From Bacteroides graminisolvens DSM 19988 = JCM 15093 (lineage in GTDB: Bacteria; Bacteroidota; Bacteroidia; Bacteroidales; Bacteroidaceae): DNA of 39,995 bases. The position numbers were made by a program, and so were the translations under genes. The notes below the pieces were generated by a model. That model ran no database searches and had not been told where the DNA came from. It saw only the letters and a list, made by a program, of their open reading frames with translations. Location: the NCBI RefSeq assembly GCF_000428125.1, contig NZ_ATZI01000023.1, positions 1 through 39,995 of the forward strand. Reading direction: 5' to 3'. The stretch's first letter is position 1. The number at the start of each line of letters is the position of its first letter. Shown piece by piece: positions 9,266-18,626 of this stretch.

Positions 9266-9304
9266 TGCAACAAAAATACGATAAAAAATATATTTCTTGT
9301 ATTT

Positions 9305-9323
9305 AGTCTTCTATTTTAAGACT
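9305..9323. repeat. Small inverted repeat in the divergent intergenic region
   Basis: AGTCTT (9305-9310) and AAGACT (9318-9323) form a perfect 6-bp inverted repeat between the divergently oriented kinase and beta-lactamase genes. It could be an operator, but the repeat is short. Confidence 0.25.
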
Positions 9324-9347
9324 GATTTACTATTAAAAATAAATTCA

Positions 9348-9355
9348 TATCTTTG
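9348..9355 (+). promoter_or_regulatory. -7 element of the beta-lactamase promoter
   Basis: TATCTTTG matches the Bacteroides -7 consensus exactly; the -33 box upstream is poor. The start of transcription would fall near 9362, leaving a very short leader before ATG 9376. Confidence 0.5.
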
Positions 9356-9375
9356 AGGTGCTAATAATGTATAAT

Positions 9376-10143
9376 ATGAAACGTATTTACTTACTATTCA
9401 TTTTCTTTTCTGCGATTTTTCTAAGTGTTAACGCTCAGAAAGGTGTTTCTGAAACAGAACTTTCGCCCAAAATAAAGGTTGGGCCGGGTATGGAGGCTGT
9501 AAAACTGTGCGACAGGGCTTACTTTTATGTCTCTTATGATGATATGGGTAGCTTTGGTGTGGTGCCGTGCAATGGTTTGATATTGGTAAATAACGGTGAA
9601 GCGGCTTTGCTCGACACGCCTGCCAACGATGAGCGTACTGCTATGTTGGTGAAGTGGATTGAAGAGGGACTGAAGGCAAAGCTTACTACTTTTATTCCCA
9701 ATCATTGGCACGGTGATTGCTTGGGTGGACTTGCTTATCTGCAAACCAAAGGGGTGAAATCGTATGCCAACCAAATGACTATTGATATAGCCCGGAAAGA
9801 GAAGTTGCCAGTACCCGATTATGGGTTCACTGATTCGCTGACAGTGAAGTTGGGCGATATGGATTTGTGTTGTTACTACCCCGGCGGAGGGCACTCTACT
9901 GATAATATTGTGGTATGGATTCCTTCTGAGAAGATTCTTTTTGGAGGATGTATGGTTAAGGAGCTTAAAGCTACGGGATTGGGCAACTTATCTGATGCTG
10001 CGGTGGCAGAGTGGCCTTCGACTATTGATAAGGTTATGCGTAAATATCCCGACGCACGCATTGTTATACCGGGACACGGTGCTTATGGCAATAGGGAGCT
10101 GTTGTTGCATACGCGTGAGTTATTGCAAAAAGCTGAGAAGTAG
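9376..10143 (+). CDS. Subclass B1 metallo-beta-lactamase, CfiA/CcrA-like
   Basis: A 255-residue secreted enzyme (signal peptide about 1-20, ending VNAQ) that hydrolyses beta-lactams, normally including carbapenems, with two zinc ions. All B1 ligands are visible: H110, H112 and D114 in NHWHGDCLGG, H173 in GGGHSTDN, C192 in FGGCMVKE, and H234 in IPGHGAYG. The B1 lysine K195 and the conserved asparagine in LGNLSD (204) are also present. It clearly resembles Bacteroides CfiA/CcrA in these blocks but differs elsewhere, with a longer N-terminal stretch, so it is probably a separate chromosomal variant. ATG 9376 is chosen because it opens the signal peptide; upstream GTG 9358 and ATG 9367 in frame add nothing useful. 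It stands alone, with its own promoter and terminator. Activity cannot be judged from sequence. Confidence 0.93.
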   Translation: MKRIYLLFIFFSAIFLSVNAQKGVSETELSPKIKVGPGMEAVKLCDRAYFYVSYDDMGSFGVVPCNGLILVNNGEAALLDTPANDERTAMLVKWIEEGLKAKLTTFIPNHWHGDCLGGLAYLQTKGVKSYANQMTIDIARKEKLPVPDYGFTDSLTVKLGDMDLCCYYPGGGHSTDNIVVWIPSEKILFGGCMVKELKATGLGNLSDAAVAEWPSTIDKVMRKYPDARIVIPGHGAYGNRELLLHTRELLQKAEK

Positions 10144-10171
10144 CAGGTTGTAAAATAACGGATAGAAATGA

Positions 10172-10210
10172 GCCGTTCATTGAAGTAAATGCTTCATTGA
10201 ACGGTTTTTT
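10172..10210 (+). terminator. Terminator after the beta-lactamase gene
   Basis: A 13-bp stem with one mismatch (10173-10185 with 10192-10204, loop TAAATG) followed by six T residues. Confidence 0.85.
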
Positions 10211-10348
10211 ATGCTTTCCACTGATTACAAAATGATACTCTGCTCGTCATATTAAATATGTCTACTAACCAAATTATCAAAAAACTCTATCTCAAAAGAA
10301 CACTGAAATAACAGCGATATAATTTCAATTAGTAATCTTTTTAATATT

Positions 10349-13300
10349 ATGAAGAGAAGAAGATTTTTATCTTGGGAGTCCAAAGGAATTTGGGCATTCT
10401 TACTCCCGCTTTTTGCTTTGTTTTTTATTTCTACGCATGCAAATGCTACTGTTGACGAAGTATCAACGGTGATGCAGCAGCGAATTGTTAATGGAACAAT
10501 CATTGACGAACTGGGTGAGCCTATGATTGGTGTTTCTGTTCTGATAAAGGGCACCAGTGTAGGAACAATTACTGATTTTGACGGTAAGTTTTCATTGAAA
10601 GTGCCGGCAAATAATAGTGTGCTGGTGGTTTCTTACATTGGATACCAAACTCAAAATCTGGAGATCGGAAACAAAAGCAGTTTGAATATTCAAATGAAGC
10701 CGGATACCAAAACGCTCGAAGAGGTAGTGGTTATTGGTTACGGTACTGTGAAGAAAAGGGACTTGACAGGTGCCGTTACGTCTATTAAAAGTTCGGATGT
10801 AACGTTGAATCCGGGATCTAATCCCATGGAGGCTTTGCAGGGTAAAGTGGCCGGTTTGGATATTACAAAGTCATCTGGTCAGGCCGGTTCCGGTGTGAGC
10901 ATGCAGTTAAGGGGTACGCGCTCTTTTACAGCAAGCGGAAACCCTACTTTTATAATCGATGGCATGCCGGGTGATTATTCTACATTGAACCCGAATGATA
11001 TTGAGTCTATTGAGGTGTTGAAAGACGCTTCTTCTACTGCTGTTTATGGTTCGGCAGGTGCCAATGGGGTTATTATTGTTACCACCAAAAGTGGTAAAGA
11101 GGGTAAGACTGCCGTTAACTTCAATGTGTTTGGTGGCTTTAATGGTTGGTCAAAAACACCCGAAATGCGTAGCGGTGATAGTTACATTAATGTGTTGAGA
11201 GATGCTAATGCGGCTACGGGTAACTGGACTTCTACGGCTGACGACAGTCGTTTATTTACGTCAGACGCTGCCTATCAGGCACATTTGGCCGGACAATATA
11301 TTGACTGGGCCGATTTGTTGATGCAAACGGGTTACACTCAGAATTACAGTTTGTCTGTGTCGGGTGGAACGGAAAAGACAAAGGCTTATATGTCTCTTAA
11401 TTTCTCGGATGAGAACGGACAGTATAAGGGTGATGATTATAAGGTTTATTCAACGAATATCCGTATAGATCATAAGGTGAACAACTGGCTTTCGGCCGGT
11501 GTGAATATGCAGGCGTCTTATGTACATCAGAATAAGGCGTATGCCAGCTTGGAAAGTGCACTGTGTGCTGTGCCTTTGGGTAGGGCTTATGATGATAACG
11601 GTAATATAAACGTGAATCCGGTTGTTGATGACGGTAACGAAATAAACTTGCTGCTTAACACGGCTGGCGGTGTGTATAAGAATCAAAATCAGAACTTGAA
11701 ATTGTACATGAATCCGTATGTTCAGATTACACCGATGAAGGGGCTGACGCTGATTTCACGTATTAATGGTACGTTGGCGTATTCGCGTACTAATTATTTC
11801 CAGGGACAGGGTTCGTATCAGTATTATGTAGCTTCGGGAGCCGATGCTGTGGGTACAAACTCTTCTGTTTATGCTGCTGTTACTCAAAATAGAAACTATA
11901 ATTATAAGTGGGAGAATGTGCTGACTTATGATTTTACGATCAATAAAGATCATGCTTTCACTGTAACGGGTGTTACAACATGGAACCACAATCAAACGGA
12001 TAACAGTTACCTGAAACAAGATAATATCACGGATAATAAGTTTTTGTGGCATGGCATTTCTTCAAACTCTGCTGCTGTTGCTCAAACTTCATACAACATG
12101 TCGAAAGGTCTGGGACTGGTAGGGCGACTTAATTATTCGTATCTGGGACGTTATTTGTTCTCGGCTTCGGTTAGACATGATGGTTCTTCTCGTTTGGCCG
12201 ATGGTAACAGATGGGATACGTTCCCTGCGGTTTCTGCCGGATGGAGAATTTCCGATGAACAGTTTATGGAAGGTACAAGAGAATGGCTCGATAACCTGAA
12301 ATTACGCGTGGGATATGGTGTCACCGGTACGGCGTCTATAGATCCTTATACGTCAACATCTCACCTCGATCAAAGTTATTTTAGCTTGGGCGGACAGAAA
12401 GAGCTTGTTTACATGTTCTCTGAAAACTATACGAATGCCAACCTGGGATGGGAGAAATCATATAATACGAACATCGGGGTTGATATGGCTGTGCTGAAAA
12501 ACCGCATTGACTTGGCTGCCGATTTTTATTATACGAAAACGAAAGGTGTGATATGGCAAAGATATTTGCCTATTACAAATGGCGGATACAACGCTTCTAC
12601 TCAGTATTATACTAACATGAATATTTGTTCTACTGATAATAAAGGGGTTGAGGTAACTTTAAATACGCGCAACATTCAAACCAAAGATTTTAAATGGAGC
12701 TCAACTTTGACGTATTCATTCAATAAGGAAAAGGTGACTTCACTAGCCGATGGTACTTCTAATTATGTAACCAACGGTAATTATACGTTGGCTAAAGGAT
12801 CTCCTGTTAATTCATTCTATAAGTATAAGATTACCGGAATATGGCAAAAAGGAGAAGCAAGTGATGCGGCTGTATTCGGACAGAAACCGGGTGATATCAA
12901 AATTGATATTCCGGGACTTAAGAAATCAGAGATCGGTAAGTATGTAGATGAAGAGGGCGTGGAGTATACGGCCGACAATAAGTATACCATCAGCGAAAAT
13001 GATTATCAGATCATTGGACATAACTCTCCCGACTGGACGCTGGGATTGCAAAATACGCTTAACTGGAAGAACTTTGATTTAAGTGTCTTTATGTTTATGC
13101 GTTGGGGACAAATGATTAATTATTCCATGCTGACTCGTTATGATCCGACCGGAGCTAATAATTTCCCGGAATATTTCAATTATTGGACTGAATCAAATCC
13201 GTCGAATGATTTCCCTGCTGCTAATGCCAATATGGCTTTAAAAGATTATACGGGATATTATTCTCTGTCTTATGTAGATGGTTCTTTCTTTAAAATAAAG

Positions 13301-13501
13301 AATATTACTTTGGGATATAACCTGCCTAAAGATTTGCTGAAGAAATTCGGCTTCGAGAAATTGAGAGTTTATGGAACCATTACCAATCCTTTTGTTGTGG
13401 CTAAAAGTCACTTGTTGAAGGATTATGATCCTGAAATGAACGGAAGCCTGAACTATCCGCTTACTAAACAATTGGTATTTGGTTTAAATTTATCATTCTA
13501 A
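10349..13501 (+). CDS. SusC/RagA-family TonB-dependent transporter
   Basis: A 1050-residue outer-membrane importer of the SusC type, usual length. A signal peptide (about 1-33) is followed by a carboxypeptidase-D-like beta-sandwich (about 45-118, VNGTIIDELGEPMIGVSV to SLNIQMKP), the TonB box region and plug (EEVVVIGYGTVKKRDLTGAV, about 124-143) and a 22-stranded barrel ending in the aromatic terminus FGLNLSF. It takes up oligosaccharides bound by its SusD partner, powered by TonB. The SusD gene follows after 17 bases in the same transcript. No sigma/anti-sigma or hybrid two-component regulator is adjacent, and the N-terminus lacks an extra STN signalling domain. The glycan substrate is unknown. 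Confidence 0.95.
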   Translation: MKRRRFLSWESKGIWAFLLPLFALFFISTHANATVDEVSTVMQQRIVNGTIIDELGEPMIGVSVLIKGTSVGTITDFDGKFSLKVPANNSVLVVSYIGYQTQNLEIGNKSSLNIQMKPDTKTLEEVVVIGYGTVKKRDLTGAVTSIKSSDVTLNPGSNPMEALQGKVAGLDITKSSGQAGSGVSMQLRGTRSFTASGNPTFIIDGMPGDYSTLNPNDIESIEVLKDASSTAVYGSAGANGVIIVTTKSGKEGKTAVNFNVFGGFNGWSKTPEMRSGDSYINVLRDANAATGNWTSTADDSRLFTSDAAYQAHLAGQYIDWADLLMQTGYTQNYSLSVSGGTEKTKAYMSLNFSDENGQYKGDDYKVYSTNIRIDHKVNNWLSAGVNMQASYVHQNKAYASLESALCAVPLGRAYDDNGNINVNPVVDDGNEINLLLNTAGGVYKNQNQNLKLYMNPYVQITPMKGLTLISRINGTLAYSRTNYFQGQGSYQYYVASGADAVGTNSSVYAAVTQNRNYNYKWENVLTYDFTINKDHAFTVTGVTTWNHNQTDNSYLKQDNITDNKFLWHGISSNSAAVAQTSYNMSKGLGLVGRLNYSYLGRYLFSASVRHDGSSRLADGNRWDTFPAVSAGWRISDEQFMEGTREWLDNLKLRVGYGVTGTASIDPYTSTSHLDQSYFSLGGQKELVYMFSENYTNANLGWEKSYNTNIGVDMAVLKNRIDLAADFYYTKTKGVIWQRYLPITNGGYNASTQYYTNMNICSTDNKGVEVTLNTRNIQTKDFKWSSTLTYSFNKEKVTSLADGTSNYVTNGNYTLAKGSPVNSFYKYKITGIWQKGEASDAAVFGQKPGDIKIDIPGLKKSEIGKYVDEEGVEYTADNKYTISENDYQIIGHNSPDWTLGLQNTLNWKNFDLSVFMFMRWGQMINYSMLTRYDPTGANNFPEYFNYWTESNPSNDFPAANANMALKDYTGYYSLSYVDGSFFKIKNITLGYNLPKDLLKKFGFEKLRVYGTITNPFVVAKSHLLKDYDPEMNGSLNYPLTKQLVFGLNLSF

Positions 13502-13518
13502 TTCATAATTAACGAAAT

Positions 13519-15480
13519 ATGACGATGAAAAAATATACATTGAGAGCTTTATCTCTCTTATTAATTGTCTTATCAATGTATTCTTGTTCTTTAGATGAAT
13601 ACAATCCTACTGAAGTGACCGGTGATGAAACACTGGCTACATTTGATGGCTGGAAGGGGATGCAGACGTATTGTTATTCTCCTTTGTATGATCAGATGTT
13701 TTCTGCATCTGACTATCTGGCGGTTGCTGAGGCCGGAACAGATATATGGCTTACTTCAAAGAATGCTACGAATACGCAACAATTGTTTTATTATGAGGGG
13801 CTTACTACCAGTACCAATGCTACAAACAAGCTTTTCAAACAAGCATATTCTATTATCAATACGTGTAATGCTATTATAAATAGAGCAGGCAATGTAGCCG
13901 ATGGCAATGCCGATGATGTTACGGTGTTGACTGCCGAAACTCATTGTTTGAGAGCTTTCTATTATTTGGTATTGGTTACGAACTATGGAAATGTAACATT
14001 GAGTCTTGATGAATCGACTACAAATGCGGTTTTAAATCCCAAAAGAAACTCTGTGGAAGAGATTTATGCGCAAATTGTAAGTGATTTGACTTACGCTGCC
14101 GAGCATTTGAAGACTACACCTTATGAAAACAACAGTGCACGTGTTACTAAGAAAACAGCTCTTGGACTTTTAGCCAGAGCGTATGCGCAGGGTGCGGGCG
14201 AAGGACTGAAAGAGAATGGGGTTTCTTATTGGCAGCGTGCTAAAGAAGTGGCCGAGGATATGATTGCGAACATGAATGCGTATGGGGCTTACCTTTACGA
14301 TGATGTAGCTGATGTGTGGGCTCATGCGAATAATCGTACAAATAAGGAAGCGCTATTTGTGGCTTCGGGACCAAGAGCAGGAGAGAGTGATGCTTTTAGC
14401 TCGGGTTCGCTAAATAATAAGTTGTTTACTTACACAATGGCCGATCCCAATAAATTGAGTGAGGTGTATAAGACTGCCAGCAAGGGTAACTATTATTATG
14501 GTCGTGTGAACAATAACTTGTATGCTCCGTCTAAGTATTTAGTTGATTGTTTCTCTGAATACGATAAACGTTGGGAAAACTCTTTCGTAACTGCTTTCTC
14601 GGACTTTTCAATGTCTAAAGTGGGATGGGTTTCTTATAGCAGCAAAACATTAACGTTGACAACTGATATGTGTACCAAGTATGGTATCAATACTGCATTT
14701 GTGGGACGTAAGATTTATCCGTATGCTGACGTAAATGCTATTACACGTACGTATGGTGGTAATCAGTATGTGGCATCTATATGGCCTAAAGGTGATCATT
14801 CTGGCAACGTTGCCAATCTTGTAACTCCCAAGAATGCTTATGTTCACCCCTATCCGCTGGATGAGGATGAGGATCGTTTTGCAATTTATCTGTCAAAAGA
14901 GTCTTTGTCTGCCGAAGAAAAAGCAAAACGTGCTTATGTTTGTATTAATATTGATGACTTGTTTGATGCAGAGGGTAAGTATCGTGAGGCTTCATTCGAT
15001 GGGACTAATTCTTATCAACTGTATCCTTCTTTGTCGAAGTTCAACTGGTCGTATGATGGGTTGAATTATGGAAGTAATTTGCAGATTAAAACCGGTGATA
15101 TGTTTATCATGCGTATGGCTGAGGTGTACTTGATTGCTGCTGAGGCTAATGTGGCACTTGGCAATGGCGAGAAAGCAGCCGAATATATTAATGTGCTTCG
15201 CAAACGTGCATGTCGCAATGCGGATGATTATGAAAATCACATGAAGCTAACGACTGTTGATGAAGAAGGCATTTTTGATGAATATGCTCGTGAGTTGTGC
15301 GGTGAGTTTAGCCGTTGGGCATTGTTGAAACGCCACAAAGCTTTCGAAGATCGCTTGGCTAAATACAACGTGCGTGCAGCAGCCAGCTTTAATAGCAGCA
15401 AAAATTATCTTCGTCCTATTTCTTATGATTTCTTGTCGCAGATTGACAATGCTGATGAATATGGAACAAACGGATACTAG
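13519..15480 (+). CDS. SusD/RagB-family nutrient-binding lipoprotein
   Basis: A 653-residue surface lipoprotein, with lipobox LSMYSC (C23) after a signal peptide. ATG 13519 is taken as start; ATG 13525 in the same frame is equally possible and makes no difference to the mature protein. The SusD fold signature is seen in helical stretches such as LTAETHCLRAFYYL and in the C-terminal region (MRMAEVYLIAAEANVALG, about 530-547, then YINVLRKRA and GEFSRWALLKRH). It forms the lid over the SusC barrel and captures glycan at the cell surface. It is cotranscribed with the SusC gene and followed by a strong terminator. Somewhat long for the family, by about 50-100 residues. Confidence 0.94.
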   Translation: MTMKKYTLRALSLLLIVLSMYSCSLDEYNPTEVTGDETLATFDGWKGMQTYCYSPLYDQMFSASDYLAVAEAGTDIWLTSKNATNTQQLFYYEGLTTSTNATNKLFKQAYSIINTCNAIINRAGNVADGNADDVTVLTAETHCLRAFYYLVLVTNYGNVTLSLDESTTNAVLNPKRNSVEEIYAQIVSDLTYAAEHLKTTPYENNSARVTKKTALGLLARAYAQGAGEGLKENGVSYWQRAKEVAEDMIANMNAYGAYLYDDVADVWAHANNRTNKEALFVASGPRAGESDAFSSGSLNNKLFTYTMADPNKLSEVYKTASKGNYYYGRVNNNLYAPSKYLVDCFSEYDKRWENSFVTAFSDFSMSKVGWVSYSSKTLTLTTDMCTKYGINTAFVGRKIYPYADVNAITRTYGGNQYVASIWPKGDHSGNVANLVTPKNAYVHPYPLDEDEDRFAIYLSKESLSAEEKAKRAYVCINIDDLFDAEGKYREASFDGTNSYQLYPSLSKFNWSYDGLNYGSNLQIKTGDMFIMRMAEVYLIAAEANVALGNGEKAAEYINVLRKRACRNADDYENHMKLTTVDEEGIFDEYARELCGEFSRWALLKRHKAFEDRLAKYNVRAAASFNSSKNYLRPISYDFLSQIDNADEYGTNGY

Positions 15481-15511
15481 TATTATCTGTTGGAAATAAC
15501 TAACTGAGCGT

Positions 15512-15558
15512 CCCCTCATTCTACAATCAAATAGAATGGGGGGATGTTTGTTTTTCTA
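15512..15558 (+). terminator. Terminator after the SusC-SusD pair
   Basis: A 12-bp stem with one G-T pair (15512-15523 with 15532-15543, loop CAATCAAA) followed by a T-rich tail. It separates the SusCD transcript from the GH2 gene. Confidence 0.8.
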
Positions 15559-15577
15559 GGTTTATGTACAATTTTGC

Positions 15578-15609
15578 CTTGTATGGTATGTACTGTTTAC
15601 CTAGTTTTG
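15578..15609 (+). promoter_or_regulatory. Promoter of the GH2 gene
   Basis: CTTG (15578-15581), 20 bases, then TAGTTTTG (15602-15609), a full match to the Bacteroides -7 box. It lies after the SusD terminator and 24 bases before the GH2 start codon, so the enzyme can be expressed apart from the transporter. Confidence 0.7.
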
Positions 15610-15633
15610 TGACTTAATCATAATGAATGTACC

Positions 15634-18624
15634 ATGAAAAAACTTCTTTTACTTTTTGCGCTTATTGGTTGTGTGACGTGGAGTAATGCCAAAGGCCAAC
15701 GCGTGAAGTACAATTTCAATTCAGACTGGGAAATACACGTTGGAGATATTTCTTTGCAACAGGTTATGGGCGCATCTGCCAAGAGTTGGAAACGGGTTAC
15801 TTTGCCACATGCTTTTAATGAAGATGAGGCGTTTAGGGTTCAGATATATGAACATACAGATACTGTTGTATGGTATAGAAAGTCTTTTCGTTTGCCTCGG
15901 AATGTCGCAGGTAACAAAATATTTCTGGAATTTGAGGGTATACGCTTCGGTGGAGAGTTTTTTGTGAATGGTAAATCGGTGGGGATACATGAGAATGGAG
16001 TCATGGCATTTGGCTTTGATATCACCGATTATATAGATTATGGTAAGGTGAACGTCATTTCTGCAAGGATTGATAACTCATGGAAATATAAGGAACGTGC
16101 CACGGGTTCGGGGTATCAGTGGAATGATAAGAATTTTAATGCCAATTACGGGGGCATTCCCAAAAATGTTTATCTGCATGTTGCTCCCAGATTGTATCAA
16201 ACATTGCCTTTGTTCTCGAATTTGAAAACAACGGGTACATACGTTTATGCTCGTGAAATGGATGTGACGAAACGAAGGGCTATGGTTTTTGCTGAATCTG
16301 AGGTCAGAAATGAGTTTCCGGTAGCAAAGGAGTTTTCTATGGAGATGTCTGTTGAAGATGCTGATGGCCGAATTGTTAAAACAATAAGCTCGGGTATCTT
16401 ACAATTAGCAGCGGGTGAAACCACTACGGTGAAGATGGGTACCAGGGTAGAGGATATGCACTTTTGGTCTTGGGGTTATGGTTATTTATATAATGTATAC
16501 ACGGTTTTAAAGGTTGATGGCAAGCCTATAGATGTGGTGAAAACGCGTACGGGCTTTCGTAAAACACGATTTGCAGATGGAAAGGTATGGTTGAATGACA
16601 GAGTGATTCAGATTAAAGGGTATGCGGAACGTACAAGTAATGAGTGGCCTGCCGTGGGACTTTCTGTGCCTGCCTGGTTAAGTGATTTCAGCAATAAGAT
16701 GATGGTGGAAAGTAATGCCAATACGGTGAGATGGATGCACGTTACGCCTTGGAAGCAGGATGTGGAAAGTTGTGACCGTGTAGGCTTAATGCAACTCATG
16801 CCGGCTGGTGATGCCGAAAAGGATGTGTCCGACAGAAGGTGGGGGCAGCGTGTGGAGCTGATGCGCGATGCTATTATTTATAATCGAAATAATCCTTCGG
16901 TGGTTTTTTATGAAAGTGGTAACGAGAGCATTTCGGAAGAGCACATGGAGGAAATGAAGGCTGTGCGTGATAGGTATGATCCTTACGGAGGAAGGGCTAT
17001 CGGGTCCAGGGAGATGCTTGATAGTAAAGTGGCTGAGTATGGGGGTGAAATGTTGTATATTAATAAGAGTGCTCATATACCGATGTTCGCTACGGAATAT
17101 TGTCGTGATGAGGCTTTGAGGAAATATTGGGATGATTATTCTTTTCCTTTCCATCAAGATGGTGAGGGCTCAAAATATTACCGGTCGACAGTTACCAATA
17201 CGAGTAAACCGCTGGCTGATGCATCAGCTTATAATCGTAATCAGGATTCATTTTTCAAAGAGTTGATAATAAGGTGGAATGATTATTACAGGGTGCGTCC
17301 GGGTACAGGCGATAGGGTGAGCTCGGGTGGATTGAAAATTCATTTTCATGATTCGAATACGCACTTTCGTGGTGCCGAAAATTATAGAAGAAGTGGGGTG
17401 ACTGATGCCATGCGCATTCCAAAAGATGGCTTTTTTGCACATCAGGTGATGTGGGACGGATGGGTTGATACGGAAAAGGAAAGGACTTATATTTGTGGGC
17501 ATTGGAATTATTCTGATACGATAGTGAAGCCGGTTTATGTCGTTTCTACTGCTGATAAAGTGGAATTGTTTGTTAACGGAAGGTCTCTGGGTTGGGGGAC
17601 AAGAAGTGATCATTTTCTCTTTACTTTCCCTCGTGTGAAATGGGAAAAGGGAGTGGTTGAAGCGGTAGGATGCAATGAAAAAGGTGAGGTGCTGAGCAGG
17701 TCCAGTAAAGAAACGGCGGGTGAAGCTGCAATGATTCGTCTCAAAGCGATAACGGCCCCCGATGGATTCAAGGCGGATGGTGCCGATATGGCTTTGATTG
17801 AGGTTGAGGTGACTGATAACGAAGGCAGACGGTGTCCGCTGGCTAATCAGATAATTCGCTTTGAGTTGCAGGGTGAAGCTGAATGGCTGGGAGGTATTGC
17901 CAAAGGTGAAGAGGGAAACTATGTTCTTTCGCAGGAATTACCGGTGGAGTGCGGGGTGAACAAGGTGTTGATTCGTTCTACCAAAAAAGCCGGAAAGATT
18001 AGGCTGGTTGCATCTGCTGAGGGATTGACCGGTGCTGATGTGAATTTGCAAACTTCGGCTTTTGAAACAAAAAATGGATTGTCTGCTTATATTTCGGGGG
18101 AGCATTTGCCGGTAAATTTGTCACGTGGAGAAACTCCCAAGGGTGATTCTTTCCGAATGTCTCGTCGGGCTGTAAAGATAGTCGGGGCAACTGCCGGCTG
18201 TAATGAGGGGTTGGTTTGTAATAGCTTTGACGACAATGAGTTGTCTGAATGGGGCAACGACGGAAGGAAACAAACGGCTTGGATAAAATATGAACTGGAG
18301 GAAGATGCATTGCTTAACGAAGTGGAATTAAAACTTACGGGTTGGAGAATGCGTAGTTATCCCATTCGTATTTGGATGGATGATGAGTTAGTTTATGAGG
18401 GCGAAACGCCTAAGTCTCTCGGTTATATAACTCTTCCTCTGAAACCGGTAAAGGGTCGTTTCGTGAAGATTGAGTTAACGGGCATGAACAATGAGCAGGA
18501 TGCCTTTGGGGGTATTATTGAGGTTACCGGAAAGAAGGAACTGGATTTGTTTAAAGACCCCAATGCGACTGATTCAAAAGGACAGTTGCGAATTGTGGAG
18601 GTGGAGTTTTACAAATCTCTTTGA
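15634..18624 (+). CDS. Secreted glycoside hydrolase family 2 enzyme
   Basis: A 996-residue GH2 protein with a signal peptide (about 1-20). In order: the jelly-roll sugar-binding domain (about 25-185, with FFVNGKSVG near 109-117), the immunoglobulin-like domain (about 200-310), the TIM barrel (about 315-600), a DUF4982-like domain (about 640-700, KVELFVNGRSLGWG), a further Ig-like domain, and a C-terminal discoidin-like carbohydrate-binding domain (about 850-995). The acid/base is probably E431 in YESGNES and the nucleophile probably E488 in FATEYC. Such enzymes are retaining beta-galactosidases, beta-glucuronidases or relatives; specificity cannot be assigned. Its position after a SusC-SusD pair suggests it trims the imported or surface-bound glycan. 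The gene ends two bases before the convergent thiD gene. Confidence 0.9.
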   Translation: MKKLLLLFALIGCVTWSNAKGQRVKYNFNSDWEIHVGDISLQQVMGASAKSWKRVTLPHAFNEDEAFRVQIYEHTDTVVWYRKSFRLPRNVAGNKIFLEFEGIRFGGEFFVNGKSVGIHENGVMAFGFDITDYIDYGKVNVISARIDNSWKYKERATGSGYQWNDKNFNANYGGIPKNVYLHVAPRLYQTLPLFSNLKTTGTYVYAREMDVTKRRAMVFAESEVRNEFPVAKEFSMEMSVEDADGRIVKTISSGILQLAAGETTTVKMGTRVEDMHFWSWGYGYLYNVYTVLKVDGKPIDVVKTRTGFRKTRFADGKVWLNDRVIQIKGYAERTSNEWPAVGLSVPAWLSDFSNKMMVESNANTVRWMHVTPWKQDVESCDRVGLMQLMPAGDAEKDVSDRRWGQRVELMRDAIIYNRNNPSVVFYESGNESISEEHMEEMKAVRDRYDPYGGRAIGSREMLDSKVAEYGGEMLYINKSAHIPMFATEYCRDEALRKYWDDYSFPFHQDGEGSKYYRSTVTNTSKPLADASAYNRNQDSFFKELIIRWNDYYRVRPGTGDRVSSGGLKIHFHDSNTHFRGAENYRRSGVTDAMRIPKDGFFAHQVMWDGWVDTEKERTYICGHWNYSDTIVKPVYVVSTADKVELFVNGRSLGWGTRSDHFLFTFPRVKWEKGVVEAVGCNEKGEVLSRSSKETAGEAAMIRLKAITAPDGFKADGADMALIEVEVTDNEGRRCPLANQIIRFELQGEAEWLGGIAKGEEGNYVLSQELPVECGVNKVLIRSTKKAGKIRLVASAEGLTGADVNLQTSAFETKNGLSAYISGEHLPVNLSRGETPKGDSFRMSRRAVKIVGATAGCNEGLVCNSFDDNELSEWGNDGRKQTAWIKYELEEDALLNEVELKLTGWRMRSYPIRIWMDDELVYEGETPKSLGYITLPLKPVKGRFVKIELTGMNNEQDAFGGIIEVTGKKELDLFKDPNATDSKGQLRIVEVEFYKSL

Positions 18625-18626
18625 TT

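Noticed and set aside
9271..9278. TATTTTTG box as sensor kinase promoter
   Set aside because: It lies only 6 bases before the start codon and has no -33 partner, so transcription would begin at or inside the gene.
9421..9894. 157-codon minus-strand frame
   Set aside because: It is antisense to the metallo-beta-lactamase, whose motifs are complete.
10252..10554. 100-codon minus-strand frame
   Set aside because: It overlaps the SusC start in antisense and has no plausible start signal.
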